A stretch of 64,000 bases of DNA from Pseudomonas entomophila (GCF_013523125.1 NZ_JAAMQJ010000020.1:1-64000), one strand, 5' to 3'; counted from the first letter of the stretch, positions 42,696-51,668 are shown. Notes: generated by a model from the letters alone, not told the origin. Program-made: numbers and translations.

Positions 42696-44015
42696 ATGAC
42701 AAAGATCACCTCGTTGCCCGCCGACGACGCGTCGTGTGGCTGGTATCACCTCAGCAAAGGGCGGCCCATCAAGGCACCCCACAGCGGGCACACCGCTGCA
42801 CGCTGGGTCATCGTCGGCGCCGGTTTCACCGGACTGGCCGCCGCCCGCCAGCTGGCGCTGCACTTCCCGGACGATCAGATCGTGCTGATCGAAGCCCAGG
42901 AAGTCGGCTACGGCTCCTCAGGCCGCAACGCCGGTTTCGCCATCGACTTGCCCCACGACATCGGTGCCGAGGATTACATTGGCGACATTGGCATCGCCAA
43001 GACGACGCTCAAGCTCAACCTCAGCGGTCAGTCGTACCTCAAGGACCTGGTCGAGCGTTACCAGATCGATTGCCAGATGAAGCACTGCGGCAAGTACCAG
43101 GCGGCTGTCGAGCCACGGGGTATCGCCGTGCTCGAGGCCTACCGACGTGGCCTGGACAAGCTCGACCAACCCTACGAGATGATCGACGCCGATGCCTTGC
43201 CGGCGCACATCGGCACCTCGTTCTACCGTAAGGCCCTGTTCACGCCAGGCACGTCACTCGTTCAGCCTGCGGCCTTGGTAAAGGGGCTGGCCGACAGCCT
43301 GCCGGCGAACGTCACCCTGTACGAACGCACCCCCATCACCGGGATCGTGCACGGCGCCAAGACGCTGCTCAAGCATGCCAATGGCTCGATCACGGCCGAC
43401 AAGCTCATCCTCACCACCAATGCCTTCGGGATGAGTTTCGGGTTCCTCAAGGGGCGCATGCTGCCGGTGTTCACCTACGCCAGCCTGACCCGGCCCATGA
43501 ACGAAGAGGAACAGGCGCGATTGGGTGGCAAACCCTATTGGGGCGTGATCCCCGCAGACCCGTTCGGCACCACCGTGCGCCGAACGCCGGACAACCGGTT
43601 GCTGATCCGCAACAGTTTCAGTTTCAACCCGGACGGGCGCGCCAACCCGAAGTACCTCACGCGCTTCGTCGCCCGTCACCGTGACGCCTTCGAGCGCCGC
43701 TTCCCCATGCTGTCCAATATGCCGTTCGAGTACACCTGGGGTGGGGCATTGGCCATGTCTCGCAACCACATGGGTTACTTCGGCGAGTTGGCCCCCACCA
43801 TATACGGCGCCTTGTGCTGCAATGGCCTGGGCGTTACACGAGGCACGGCCACCGGCAAGTTGCTGGGTGACTGGCTGGCCGGTGAAAAGAACGAACTGAT
43901 CGACTTCGTGCGACAGACCCCAGGGCCCAGTGCGAACCCACCGGCACCCTTGGTCTCGCTGGGTTTGAACATGAACTTGAAGTGGGGGCAATACCGCGCG
44001 GGCAAGGAAAGTTGA
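42696..44015 (+). CDS. FAD-dependent amine/imino-acid oxidase, DadA/PuuB-like
   Basis: A 439-residue flavoprotein of the D-amino-acid oxidase superfamily. Seen: FAD motif VIVGAGFTGLAAARQLA (about residues 38-54), EAQEVGYGSSGRNAGFAIDLPHDIG as in PuuB/glycine oxidase-type enzymes, and C-terminal GALCCNGLGVTRGTATGKLLGDWLAG. It should oxidise a secondary or primary amine to an imine with release of electrons to O2 or quinone. The next genes encode an importer, a DapA-type lyase and an aldehyde dehydrogenase, which fit a downstream route. Confidence 0.88.
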   Translation: MTKITSLPADDASCGWYHLSKGRPIKAPHSGHTAARWVIVGAGFTGLAAARQLALHFPDDQIVLIEAQEVGYGSSGRNAGFAIDLPHDIGAEDYIGDIGIAKTTLKLNLSGQSYLKDLVERYQIDCQMKHCGKYQAAVEPRGIAVLEAYRRGLDKLDQPYEMIDADALPAHIGTSFYRKALFTPGTSLVQPAALVKGLADSLPANVTLYERTPITGIVHGAKTLLKHANGSITADKLILTTNAFGMSFGFLKGRMLPVFTYASLTRPMNEEEQARLGGKPYWGVIPADPFGTTVRRTPDNRLLIRNSFSFNPDGRANPKYLTRFVARHRDAFERRFPMLSNMPFEYTWGGALAMSRNHMGYFGELAPTIYGALCCNGLGVTRGTATGKLLGDWLAGEKNELIDFVRQTPGPSANPPAPLVSLGLNMNLKWGQYRAGKES

Positions 44016-44048
44016 ATCCCTGAACGACGCGTGATCGCGTTGATGTTT

Positions 44049-44070
44049 GCCAGGCCCTGATACGCCTGGC
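44049..44070. terminator. Weak stem-loop after the FAD oxidase gene
   Basis: GCCAGGC (44049-44055) and GCCTGGC (44064-44070) form a 7-bp stem in the 186-bp gap before the MFS gene, without a T-run. It may reduce read-through. Confidence 0.3.
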
Positions 44071-44201
44071 CTGCAGTATCTATTGCGTGCTGTTGACGGT
44101 CGGGGCCTTCCCTCGGCACGACGGAACTGAACGACGTATTCAGTTTCGCGGACGCGCTCGTTCGTCAATCGGCTGTTCTTTGGTCATGGCAGGAGAGAAT
44201 A

Positions 44202-45530
44202 ATGACAATGTCCACTGTATCCATCGAAGATGTACCTATTAATCGTTTCCATCAATTGTTGACCGTCCGCTCCGGCGGCGGGTCCTTCGTCGATGGTTAT
44301 GTACTGAGTATCGTGGGCGTGGCCATGGCCCAGATGTCCGTCGGGCTCGGGCTGACCAGTTTCTGGCAAGGCATGATCGCCGCATCGGCCCTGATCGGCA
44401 TTTTCTTCGGCGGCTTCTTCGGCGGCTGGCTGACCGATCGGTTCGGCCGCAAACGCGTGTTCTTCGTCGGGCCGGCCCTGTTCATCCTGTCCTCCATCGC
44501 GCAGTTCTGGGTCGAGTCGGCACTGGCCCTGTTCTTGTTGCGGTTCGCCATCGGCATCGCGGTCGGTATCGAGTACCCCGTGGCCACCTCGCTGCTGGTG
44601 GAGTTTCTGCCGAAGAAGAACCGCGGCCCGCGCCTGGCCACCTTGACCGTGCTGTGGTTTGCCGGTGCGGCATTGGCCTACATGGTCGGCGAGGCCATCC
44701 TCCATCATGGCGGCGACGAGGCCTGGCGCCTGGTGCTGGCCAGCGCCGCCGTGATCGGTGGCGTGTTGTTCGCCCTGCGCCTGGGCACGCCAGAGTCGCC
44801 GCGCTGGCTGATCAGCAAAGGCCGCGAGGCCGAGGCCGAGCAGGTGATCAAGCGCGTGTATGGCAACGATTTCTCCCTGCGCAACCTGCCGGAAGAGCCG
44901 AAGACGCGCGCCCTGTCGTTCCTCAGCCTGCTGCACTCCGGCTATGGCAAGCGCATGTTGTTCGTCACCATGTTCTGGACGTGTTCGGTGATCCCGGTCT
45001 TCGCCGTCTACGCGTTCGCCCCGAAAGTGCTCGGCGCGCTCAACCTCAAAGGGGACTGGGCCTCGATCGGTTCGGTCGCCATCACCTGCCTGTTCGTCGT
45101 GGGCTGCATCATCGCCACCCGCCTGCTCAACGGGCTGGGACGGCGGACCACGCTGCTGCACAGCTTCTTCTGGTCGGGGTTGGCCTTGCTGGGCCTGGGC
45201 GCCTTCAGCAACGGCTCCGAGATGCTGATCCTGGCGCTGTTCGGTGCTTACGCACTGTTCATCGGCGGTGCCCAGGTGCTGCAACTGGTCTACCCCAACG
45301 AACTGTTCCCCACCGAGATCCGTGCCGGCGCCGTGGGCGTGGGCACGTCGATGTCGAGGATCGGGGCCGCCGTCGGCACCTGGCTGGTGCCCATGGCCCT
45401 GGATAGCTACGGCATCAGCGCCACCATGTACGCCGCCGCTGCGGTCACCTTCGTCGGCCTGGCCTTCTCGCTGGCCTTGGCCCCGGAAACCCGCTCGATG
45501 AACCTGCAACAGGCCGCCTCGCTCGCCTGA
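44202..45530 (+). CDS. MFS transporter, metabolite:H+ symporter type
   Basis: A 442-residue major facilitator protein with 12 hydrophobic segments. Seen: the loop 2-3 motif GGWLTDRFGRKRVFF, a second RLGTPESPRWLISKGR after helix 6, and FPTEIRAGAVGVGTSMSRIGA in the second half, typical of the sugar/metabolite porter group. The ATG has aggag 7 bases upstream. It is probably an uptake system for the compound oxidised by the neighbouring enzymes. Confidence 0.9.
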   Translation: MTMSTVSIEDVPINRFHQLLTVRSGGGSFVDGYVLSIVGVAMAQMSVGLGLTSFWQGMIAASALIGIFFGGFFGGWLTDRFGRKRVFFVGPALFILSSIAQFWVESALALFLLRFAIGIAVGIEYPVATSLLVEFLPKKNRGPRLATLTVLWFAGAALAYMVGEAILHHGGDEAWRLVLASAAVIGGVLFALRLGTPESPRWLISKGREAEAEQVIKRVYGNDFSLRNLPEEPKTRALSFLSLLHSGYGKRMLFVTMFWTCSVIPVFAVYAFAPKVLGALNLKGDWASIGSVAITCLFVVGCIIATRLLNGLGRRTTLLHSFFWSGLALLGLGAFSNGSEMLILALFGAYALFIGGAQVLQLVYPNELFPTEIRAGAVGVGTSMSRIGAAVGTWLVPMALDSYGISATMYAAAAVTFVGLAFSLALAPETRSMNLQQAASLA

Positions 45531-45595
45531 AGCCCGTACCCCGTCGCGGCGCCCGGCGTCGCGGTCTTCAACACCCTGAACAGGAAGCACCTACC

Positions 45596-46489
45596 GTGAC
45601 ATTCGAAGGCATCTACACCCCGGCAATCACCCCGCTGGCTGCGGACGGCTCGATCGACAAGGCCGCATTCGCCAACGTGCTCGAGTACCTGGTCGAGTCG
45701 AAGATCCATGGCGTGATCATCGGTGGCTCCACCGGCGAGTACTACGCCCACACCACCCAAGAGCGCCTCGACCTGGCCGCCCAGGCCAAGGACGTGCTCA
45801 ACGGCCGTCTGCCGCTGATCGTCGGCACCGGTGGCATTCGCACCGAAGACGCCGTGACCTTCGCCCAGCATGCCAGGGAGATCAAGGCCGACGCACTGCT
45901 GGTCGGCACCCCGCCGTACGCGCTGCCGACCCAGCAGGAAATCGCCGATCACGTCAAAGCCATCGACGCGGCTGCCGGCCTGCCGATCATGCTCTACAAC
46001 TACCCGGGCCGCATGAGCGTGAGCATGGGCGAGGCATTCTTCGACGCCATCGCCGAGGTCAAGAACGTCGTCGCCATCAAGGAAAGCTCCGGTGACATGG
46101 CGCAACTGCACCGCCTGGCCATCCACCGCCCGAACATCCAGCTGTCCTGCGGCTGGGACGACCAGGCCCTGGAATTCTTCGCCTGGGGCGCCAAGAGCTG
46201 GGTCTGCGCCGGTTCCAACTTCATCCCACGCGAGCACGTGGCCCTGTACGAGGCCTGCGTGATCGAGAAGAACTTCGACAAGGGCCGCAAGATCATGGCC
46301 GCGATGATGCCGCTGATGGACTTCCTCGAAGGCGGCAAGTTCGTCCAGGCCATCAAGAACGGTGTCGCCCTCAACGGCCTGAGCACCGGCGGCGTGCGCA
46401 AGCCGTTGTCCGACCTGGACGCTGCCGAGAAGCAGGAACTCCAGCGCGTGGTCACCGAACTCAAGGCCACCATCGCCCAGATCCACTAA
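45596..46489 (+). CDS. DapA-family (dihydrodipicolinate synthase-like) lyase
   Basis: A 297-residue class I aldolase superfamily enzyme. Seen: GIYTPAITPLAADGSIDK, GGSTGEYYAHTTQERL, catalytic Tyr136 in LYNYPGRMS and Schiff-base Lys162 in VVAIKESSGD. The start is GTG with caggaag 7 bases upstream. Its operon lacks lysine genes and has an amine oxidase and aldehyde dehydrogenase, so it is more likely a catabolic deaminase/dehydratase, as known for the DapA-like step of hydroxyproline breakdown, than a lysine enzyme. Exact substrate is unknown. Confidence 0.9.
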   Translation: MTFEGIYTPAITPLAADGSIDKAAFANVLEYLVESKIHGVIIGGSTGEYYAHTTQERLDLAAQAKDVLNGRLPLIVGTGGIRTEDAVTFAQHAREIKADALLVGTPPYALPTQQEIADHVKAIDAAAGLPIMLYNYPGRMSVSMGEAFFDAIAEVKNVVAIKESSGDMAQLHRLAIHRPNIQLSCGWDDQALEFFAWGAKSWVCAGSNFIPREHVALYEACVIEKNFDKGRKIMAAMMPLMDFLEGGKFVQAIKNGVALNGLSTGGVRKPLSDLDAAEKQELQRVVTELKATIAQIH

Positions 46490-46501
46490 GGAGCCCTGAA
46501 C

Positions 46502-47992
46502 ATGACTGAATTGCTGAGCAAAGAAGGCTACGCGGCGATCGCCGCCGACCTGCAACTGCGCACCCAGGCGTTCATCGACGGCCAGTTCCGCGATGCCCAG
46601 TCGGGCCGCACCTTCGTCACCACCAACCCGGCCACCGGCCAGCAGCTGGTCGAAGTCGCCGCCTGCGACGTCAACGACGTGAACGTCGCCGTGGCCGCGG
46701 CCAAGCGCGTGTTCGAGGCAGGCACCTGGTCGAAGATGCAGCCGAACGACCGCAAGCACGTGCTGCAGAAGTTCGCCCAGCTGCTCGAAGACAACGCCCA
46801 TGAACTGGCGGTGCTCGAGTCCCTGGACAGCGGCAAGCCGGTCAGCGAATGCCAGACCGTGGACGTGCCGGAAACCATCCATACGATCCGCTGGCACGCC
46901 GAGCTGATCGACAAGATCTACGACGCCACGGCCCCGACCGGCCACGCTGCCGTGACCATGGTCGTGCGCGAGGCCATCGGCGTGGTCGGCCTGGTGTTGC
47001 CATGGAACTTCCCGCTGTTGATGCTGGCCTGGAAGATCGCCCCGTCGCTGGCGGCTGGCTGCTCGATCGTGGTCAAGCCGGCCAAGGAAACCACCCTCAG
47101 CGCCCTGCGTGTGGCCGAACTGGCCCATGAGGCCGGCATTCCGGCAGGTGTATTCAACCTGGTACCAGGCGGTGGCCGTGAAGTGGGCGAGGCCATCGGT
47201 CGCCACATGGACATTCCGATGGTGAGCTTCACCGGCTCCACCGACACCGGCCGGCTGTTCCTCAAGTACGCGGCCGAGTCCAACCTCAAGCGCATCGTCC
47301 TGGAGCTGGGTGGCAAGAACCCGGCCGTGGTCATGAACGACTGCGAAGACCTGGACGAAGTGGCCCAGTTCGTCACCGCCGGTGCCTTCTGGAACATGGG
47401 CGAGAACTGCTCGGCATCCTCGCGCCTGATCGTGCACAAGGACGTCAAGGACGAGTTGCTGGGCCTGATGGCCAAGCACCTGAAGGACTGGAAACTGGGC
47501 GACCCGCTCGACCCGGACAACCGCCTGGGCGCGATGGTCAGCGCGTCGCACTTCGAGAAGGTCAAGTCGTACCTGGACTACGCTGTCGAGCAGAAACTCA
47601 GCATCGTTCAGGGCGGCGAGACCGAAGAGGGTGTGTTCGTGCAGCCGACCATCGTCGACAACGTGGGCCGCGACAGCAAGCTGTTCGTCGAAGAGATCTT
47701 CGGTCCGGTGCTGAGCGTGACCAGCTTCGAGACCTTCGACGAAGCCATCGAGCTGGCCAACGACACCGTGTACGGCCTGGCCGCCTCGGCCTACACCGGC
47801 AGCCTGCGCAACGCACTGCGCCTGTCGCGTGAAATCCGCGCGGGCGTGGTGACGGTCAACTGCTTCGGCGAGGGGGATGTGAGCACGCCGTTCGGTGGCT
47901 ACAAGGAGTCTGGCTTTGGTGGACGTGACAAGTCCATCTGGGCCCATGACCAGTACACGGAGCTCAAGACCATCTGGATCAACGCTTCGTGA
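46502..47992 (+). CDS. Aldehyde dehydrogenase, PuuC/KauB-like
   Basis: A 496-residue NAD(P)+-dependent aldehyde dehydrogenase. Seen: PWNFPLLMLAWKIAPSLAAGC, the Rossmann turn FTGSTDTGR, catalytic Glu268 in LELGGKNP and nucleophile Cys303 in GENCSAS. The closest known type oxidises gamma-glutamyl-aminobutyraldehyde and other amino-aldehydes. It starts 12 bases after the lyase stop with aaggag upstream. It should oxidise the semialdehyde from the preceding lyase. Confidence 0.92.
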   Translation: MTELLSKEGYAAIAADLQLRTQAFIDGQFRDAQSGRTFVTTNPATGQQLVEVAACDVNDVNVAVAAAKRVFEAGTWSKMQPNDRKHVLQKFAQLLEDNAHELAVLESLDSGKPVSECQTVDVPETIHTIRWHAELIDKIYDATAPTGHAAVTMVVREAIGVVGLVLPWNFPLLMLAWKIAPSLAAGCSIVVKPAKETTLSALRVAELAHEAGIPAGVFNLVPGGGREVGEAIGRHMDIPMVSFTGSTDTGRLFLKYAAESNLKRIVLELGGKNPAVVMNDCEDLDEVAQFVTAGAFWNMGENCSASSRLIVHKDVKDELLGLMAKHLKDWKLGDPLDPDNRLGAMVSASHFEKVKSYLDYAVEQKLSIVQGGETEEGVFVQPTIVDNVGRDSKLFVEEIFGPVLSVTSFETFDEAIELANDTVYGLAASAYTGSLRNALRLSREIRAGVVTVNCFGEGDVSTPFGGYKESGFGGRDKSIWAHDQYTELKTIWINAS

Positions 47993-47998
47993 CGGGTA

Positions 47999-48027
47999 GG
48001 GCGCATGCGGCCTTGTCGCATGCGCCC
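47999..48027 (+). terminator. Probable transcription terminator
   Basis: GGGCGCATGCG and CGCATGCGCCC form a perfect 11-bp stem with a 7-base loop, 7 bases after the aldehyde dehydrogenase stop. There is no T-run, so strength is uncertain. Confidence 0.6.
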
Positions 48028-48191
48028 GCACACGCTGCGCTGTTCTGACGGAGTTCGGCGCGCAACTGGCCACTGCCCCCCTAGGCAGTGGCTTCTTCGC
48101 ATCTGGAGGGTCGTGAGCGTGATCGCCGCCATCGCAAGGCGCCAGCGCACCAGGGCTCGCTCAGGTGGTTACCGTGAGGAGGGCATGACTG

Positions 48192-49937
48192 ATGGCACAT
48201 GTCGTTTCGCTGTTCCGTTACCCCATAAAAGGCTTCGAAGGTGAATCCCTCGACCGCGTTTCGCTCGTCTGCGGCCAAGGTATCCCCGGTGATCGTGTCG
48301 TAGGCATCACTCGAAGTGGAGCGCCCGCAGGCGCGGCTCCGTTCCAGCAACTGACGACCAACCCGGGGCTGGTCCACTTCGTACCCGGACGTCGCGCGGG
48401 TGCGGCGACGCTCCACGAGCGACGGGCTGCCGGGGCTGGCGATCTGCTGAGCAACCCCGAGGGCCTGATCGAACGCTTCGGTGCGCACACCCAGGTCGTC
48501 CAACGCAAGGACGGCCTCGGACACTGGGATTTCGACGACTCGGCACTGTCGATCATCAATGTCCGCACGGTAAAGGCTTTGTCCACGCTGCTGGGCATGT
48601 CGCTGGACCCCATGCGCTTTCGGGCCAACCTCTACATCGAGGCCGAACCCTTTTCGGAGTTCGACTGGCTGGGAAGGGGGGTCGATATCGGCCAGGCCCA
48701 ACTGTCGATCGTCCGTCCTACCAAGCGCTGCAGCGCCACATCGGTGAACCCGCAGACAGGCGAGCTGGATATGAACCTGCCGGCGCAGCTCAATCGGCAC
48801 TTCGGTCACCTGTACTGCGGTGTGTATGCGCGCGTCGAGCGCGCAGGGGATCTGGCGCCTGGTGACGCGGTCAGTCCTACACAGCACCACTATCCAGCCC
48901 CGTTGGCCATCGCGACACGGGTGCCGAAGGTGCCTGCCCTGGTCTCGTGGCCACGGCCCGTCGAGGTCGTCGACATCGTCGAAGAGGCGCAGGGCATTCG
49001 CTCGGTCTGGCTGCAGGACCGTCTCGCCGGGCTGGGCTCGCTGGCCGATTTCGTGGCGGGGCAGCATGTCGCGCTGCATCGGCTGACGGTGGAGGGCGCC
49101 TGGCGGCGCTATACCGTTTCAGGCATCGACGGTGATCGGGTGCGCCTGACCGTGAAGCAGGGCGAGGGTGTCGGCTCCAAGGCCATCCATGCCCTGCAGG
49201 TCGGTCAGTCCCTGCAGTTGAGCGGGCCCTTCGGGCCGCCCAGTATCGACCTGCAGACCCCTGCGAATCTCTTCCTGACGGCAGGCATCGGCATCACGCC
49301 GACGATCACCAAGCTGCAAGCGCTCGTCGACGCCGGCTACGACCGGCCCGTGCAGGTCGTGCACAGTGTGCGCGCCGGTAATGAGCTGGCGCTGTGGGAG
49401 GAGGTGACCGCGCTGCTGACGCGGCTCAAGGCCGGTATTGCCACGCTGCACGTGACCCAGGGCGCTGAGGGTATCGAAGGCGCGGTGGCGGGCCGTCCGT
49501 CCCTCGATGCGTTGATCGCCGACGCGGCTGCCCGTGGCGCGGCCATCCATGTCTGCGGGCCCGAGGGTTTCCAAGCCCAGGTCCTGGCCTGCGCAGAGCG
49601 CGTCGAGAGCGTCGACCGCTTGCACATGGACAGTTTCGCGACGCCAGACACCGTGGTCGAGATGCGACCCATCCCCCAGTCGGGCCCCTTCACCGTGACC
49701 TTTGGCCGCTCGGGGTTCTCTGCCGTCTGGCATCCGGCGGACGGCACGCTCTTGAACTTTGCCGAAGCCAAAGGCCTCGTGAGACCGGCCCATTGCCGTG
49801 CCGGGTTGTGCCAGACCTGTGCGTGCACGCTGCTGGAGGGCGAGGTGTTCACGTTGACCGGTACAGCCAGCGTCAAGTCGGGGCAAGCGCTAATGTGCGC
49901 CGTTGTCCCTGCCAGCGATCTTCGTCTCGACTGCTGA
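48192..49937 (+). CDS. MOSC domain - ferredoxin reductase - 2Fe-2S fusion protein
   Basis: A 581-residue chimera. Seen: an N-terminal MOSC unit (LFRYPIKGFEGESLDRVSLV to about residue 225, with the PTKRCSAT motif holding the molybdenum-cofactor cysteine). It is followed by a flavin/NAD(P)H reductase module (about 240-470; FVAGQHVAL, WRRYTVSGID, FLTAGIGITPT) and a C-terminal plant-type 2Fe-2S domain with CRAGLCQTC and a fourth Cys in LMCAV. It should pass electrons from NAD(P)H to the cluster; the MOSC part may bind a molybdenum or sulfur-carrier ligand. A partner oxygenase is not seen. Confidence 0.88.
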   Translation: MAHVVSLFRYPIKGFEGESLDRVSLVCGQGIPGDRVVGITRSGAPAGAAPFQQLTTNPGLVHFVPGRRAGAATLHERRAAGAGDLLSNPEGLIERFGAHTQVVQRKDGLGHWDFDDSALSIINVRTVKALSTLLGMSLDPMRFRANLYIEAEPFSEFDWLGRGVDIGQAQLSIVRPTKRCSATSVNPQTGELDMNLPAQLNRHFGHLYCGVYARVERAGDLAPGDAVSPTQHHYPAPLAIATRVPKVPALVSWPRPVEVVDIVEEAQGIRSVWLQDRLAGLGSLADFVAGQHVALHRLTVEGAWRRYTVSGIDGDRVRLTVKQGEGVGSKAIHALQVGQSLQLSGPFGPPSIDLQTPANLFLTAGIGITPTITKLQALVDAGYDRPVQVVHSVRAGNELALWEEVTALLTRLKAGIATLHVTQGAEGIEGAVAGRPSLDALIADAAARGAAIHVCGPEGFQAQVLACAERVESVDRLHMDSFATPDTVVEMRPIPQSGPFTVTFGRSGFSAVWHPADGTLLNFAEAKGLVRPAHCRAGLCQTCACTLLEGEVFTLTGTASVKSGQALMCAVVPASDLRLDC

Positions 49938-50190
49938 GATCGTCGCAGAGCCATCGCTTGGGGTGAGCGCCGATTCCGCACGGCCAGGGAGGACAGTGCG
50001 GGCTTGGACGGGTGTCAGGATGTCTGCGCCGGCCAGTTCCCCAGCCAGTGCATCGACGAAGTCGGCTTCGTCCACCTCCGCAGGCAGCGGCATGCCGGGC
50101 AGGCACGAGATCGCCGGTGCCGGTCCCTGTACCAGTGCATAGGGCATCGGCTTGCCCAGCGCGACCCATTCGCCCCAGATCTGCCCGATG
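49890..50190 (-). pseudogene. Fragment of a UbiD-like decarboxylase
   Basis: On the minus strand the sequence downstream of pcaJ reads GAIGQIWGEWVALGKPMPYA then LVQGPAPAISCLPGMPLPAE, then VDEADFVDALAGEL. This resembles the UbiD family motif G-x-P-M-P-x-A and its following VDE-x-x-F-x-G-x-L-x-G region, but only about 100 codons remain, out of more than 450 in the family, and no clear start. Most of the body is gone, so I read it as a decayed gene remnant. It could instead be a small unrelated frame. Confidence 0.4.
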
Positions 50191-50196
50191 GCACCG

Positions 50197-50838
50197 TTAC
50201 TCCATCAGCGGCACACCACTGAGTGCCTGCAACGCCTCGAACGTCACGTCCGCGCAGATCTCGACCACTTTCAGCCCTTCAGGGATCACGTCCAGCACGG
50301 CCAGGTCGGTGTAGATACGGCTCACGCAGCCCATGCCGGTCAAGGGGTAGGTACATTCCGCGACCAGCTTGCTCTCGCCGGTCTTGGTCAGGTGGTCCAT
50401 CATCACGAACACCTGGCGCGCTCCGGTGGCCAGATCCATGGCGCCGCCCACGGCCGGGATCGCGCCTTCTGCCCCGGTGTGCCAGTTGGCCAGGTCCCCC
50501 CTGACCGAGACCTGGAAGGCGCCCAGCACGGCGATGTCCAGGTGGCCGCCGCGCATCATCGAGAACGAGTCGGCATGGTGGAAATAGGCGCCGCCAGGCA
50601 ACAGCGTCACGTGCTGCTTGCCGGCGTTGATCAGGTCGTCGTCTTCCTCGCCAAGCGCCGGGCTGGGGCCCATGCCCAGCAGGCCGTTCTCGCTGTGCAG
50701 GAACACGTCCTTGTCGCCCAGGTAGTTGGCCACCAGGGTCGGCGCGCCGATGCCCAGGTTCACGTAGGCACCTTCCTGGATGTCGGCGGCCACGCGCTGG
50801 GCCATGTCGGTACGGGAGCGCTTTCGGGTGATGGTCAT
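50197..50838 (-). CDS. pcaJ: 3-oxoadipate CoA-transferase, beta subunit
   Basis: A 213-residue CoA-transferase subunit B, matching PcaJ. Seen: MAQRVAADIQEGAYVNLGIGAPTL, the catalytic Glu in SENGLLGMG, and the family ending region. With PcaI it moves CoA from succinyl-CoA to 3-oxoadipate in the beta-ketoadipate pathway for aromatic acids. It starts 8 bases after the pcaI stop. In length and motifs it fits well; the other pca genes are not in this window. Confidence 0.92.
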   Translation of the reverse strand: MTITRKRSRTDMAQRVAADIQEGAYVNLGIGAPTLVANYLGDKDVFLHSENGLLGMGPSPALGEEDDDLINAGKQHVTLLPGGAYFHHADSFSMMRGGHLDIAVLGAFQVSVRGDLANWHTGAEGAIPAVGGAMDLATGARQVFVMMDHLTKTGESKLVAECTYPLTGMGCVSRIYTDLAVLDVIPEGLKVVEICADVTFEALQALSGVPLME

Positions 50839-50846
50839 GGCAGGCC

Positions 50847-51542
50847 TCAGGATGCATGGGCGAGGGAAGCGGCGGCAACGCCAGGCGCGGCCACCACGCG
50901 TTGGACGAAGATGCCGGGGGTGACGATGTGTTCCGGGTCCAGTTCGCCCAGCTCGACGATCCAGTCGACCTGGACGATGGCGGTCTTGGCGGCCATGGCC
51001 ATGATCGGGCCGAAGTTGCGCGCCGCCTTGCGGTAGGTCAGGTTGCCCCAGCGGTCCCCATGGTGCGCCTTGATCAGCGCGAAGTCGGCGTGCAGCGGCA
51101 TCTCCAGCACGTACTGGCGGCCGTCGATCTCGCGGGTTTCCTTGCCTTCGGCGAGCAGGGTGCCGTAGCCGGTCGGCGAATAGAACGCGCCGATGCCCGA
51201 GCCTGCGGCGCGGATGCGTTCGGCCAGGTTGCCTTGCGGCACCACCTCCAGCTCGATCTTGCCGGCGCGGTACAGGGCATCGAACACGTAGGAGTCGGAC
51301 TGGCGCGGGAACGAGCAAATGACCTTGCGCACGCAGCCGGCCTGGAGCAGCGCGGCCAGGCCGGTGTCGCCGTTGCCGGCGTTGTTGCTGATGATGGTCA
51401 GGTCGCGGGGGGCGAGGGCGATCAGGCCGTCGATGAGCGCCGAAGGCATGCCGGCAGTGCCAAAACCGCCGACCATCAGGGTCGAGCCATCAGTGATGCC
51501 GGCGACGGCGCTGGCGATGGAGGGGTGGGTCTTGTCGATCAC
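50847..51542 (-). CDS. pcaI: 3-oxoadipate CoA-transferase, alpha subunit
   Basis: A 231-residue subunit A. Seen: IASAVAGITDGSTLMVGGFG (family motif), NNAGNGDTGLAALLQAG, FPRQSDSYVFDALYRAGKIE and PQGNLAERIRAAGSGIGAFY, closely like P. putida PcaI. The GTG at 51542 has ggag 8 bases upstream and gives the exact family length. The promoter region contains a PcaR-type operator at 51654-51668. Confidence 0.93.
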   Translation of the reverse strand: MIDKTHPSIASAVAGITDGSTLMVGGFGTAGMPSALIDGLIALAPRDLTIISNNAGNGDTGLAALLQAGCVRKVICSFPRQSDSYVFDALYRAGKIELEVVPQGNLAERIRAAGSGIGAFYSPTGYGTLLAEGKETREIDGRQYVLEMPLHADFALIKAHHGDRWGNLTYRKAARNFGPIMAMAAKTAIVQVDWIVELGELDPEHIVTPGIFVQRVVAAPGVAAASLAHAS

Positions 51543-51653
51543 GGCAGGGCTCCGGGTAATGAGGCGAGGGGCAGGGCGCGCGAAGATCGTTTCGGGCGTT
51601 TTGGGTAGCTTGCCGCACATGGAGGGAGGAATAGAGAGGAGGGCACTGTAACC

Positions 51654-51668
51654 GTGCGGTTACCGAAC
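51654..51668 (-). promoter_or_regulatory. PcaR-type operator upstream of pcaI
   Basis: GTGCGGTTACCGAAC on the plus strand, whose reverse complement is GTTCGGTAACCGCAC. It matches the PcaR palindrome reported for the P. putida pcaI promoter (as I recall, GTTCGATAATCGCAC) at 13 of 15 positions. It lies about 110 bases before the pcaI GTG, where PcaR is known to activate with 3-oxoadipate. Confidence 0.65.

Noticed and set aside
45407..48073. 888-codon open frame on the minus strand
   Set aside because: It lies opposite the lyase and aldehyde dehydrogenase genes, which have intact catalytic motifs and ribosome sites. Long antisense frames are expected in high-GC coding DNA; its His/Gly/Val-rich product has no family likeness.
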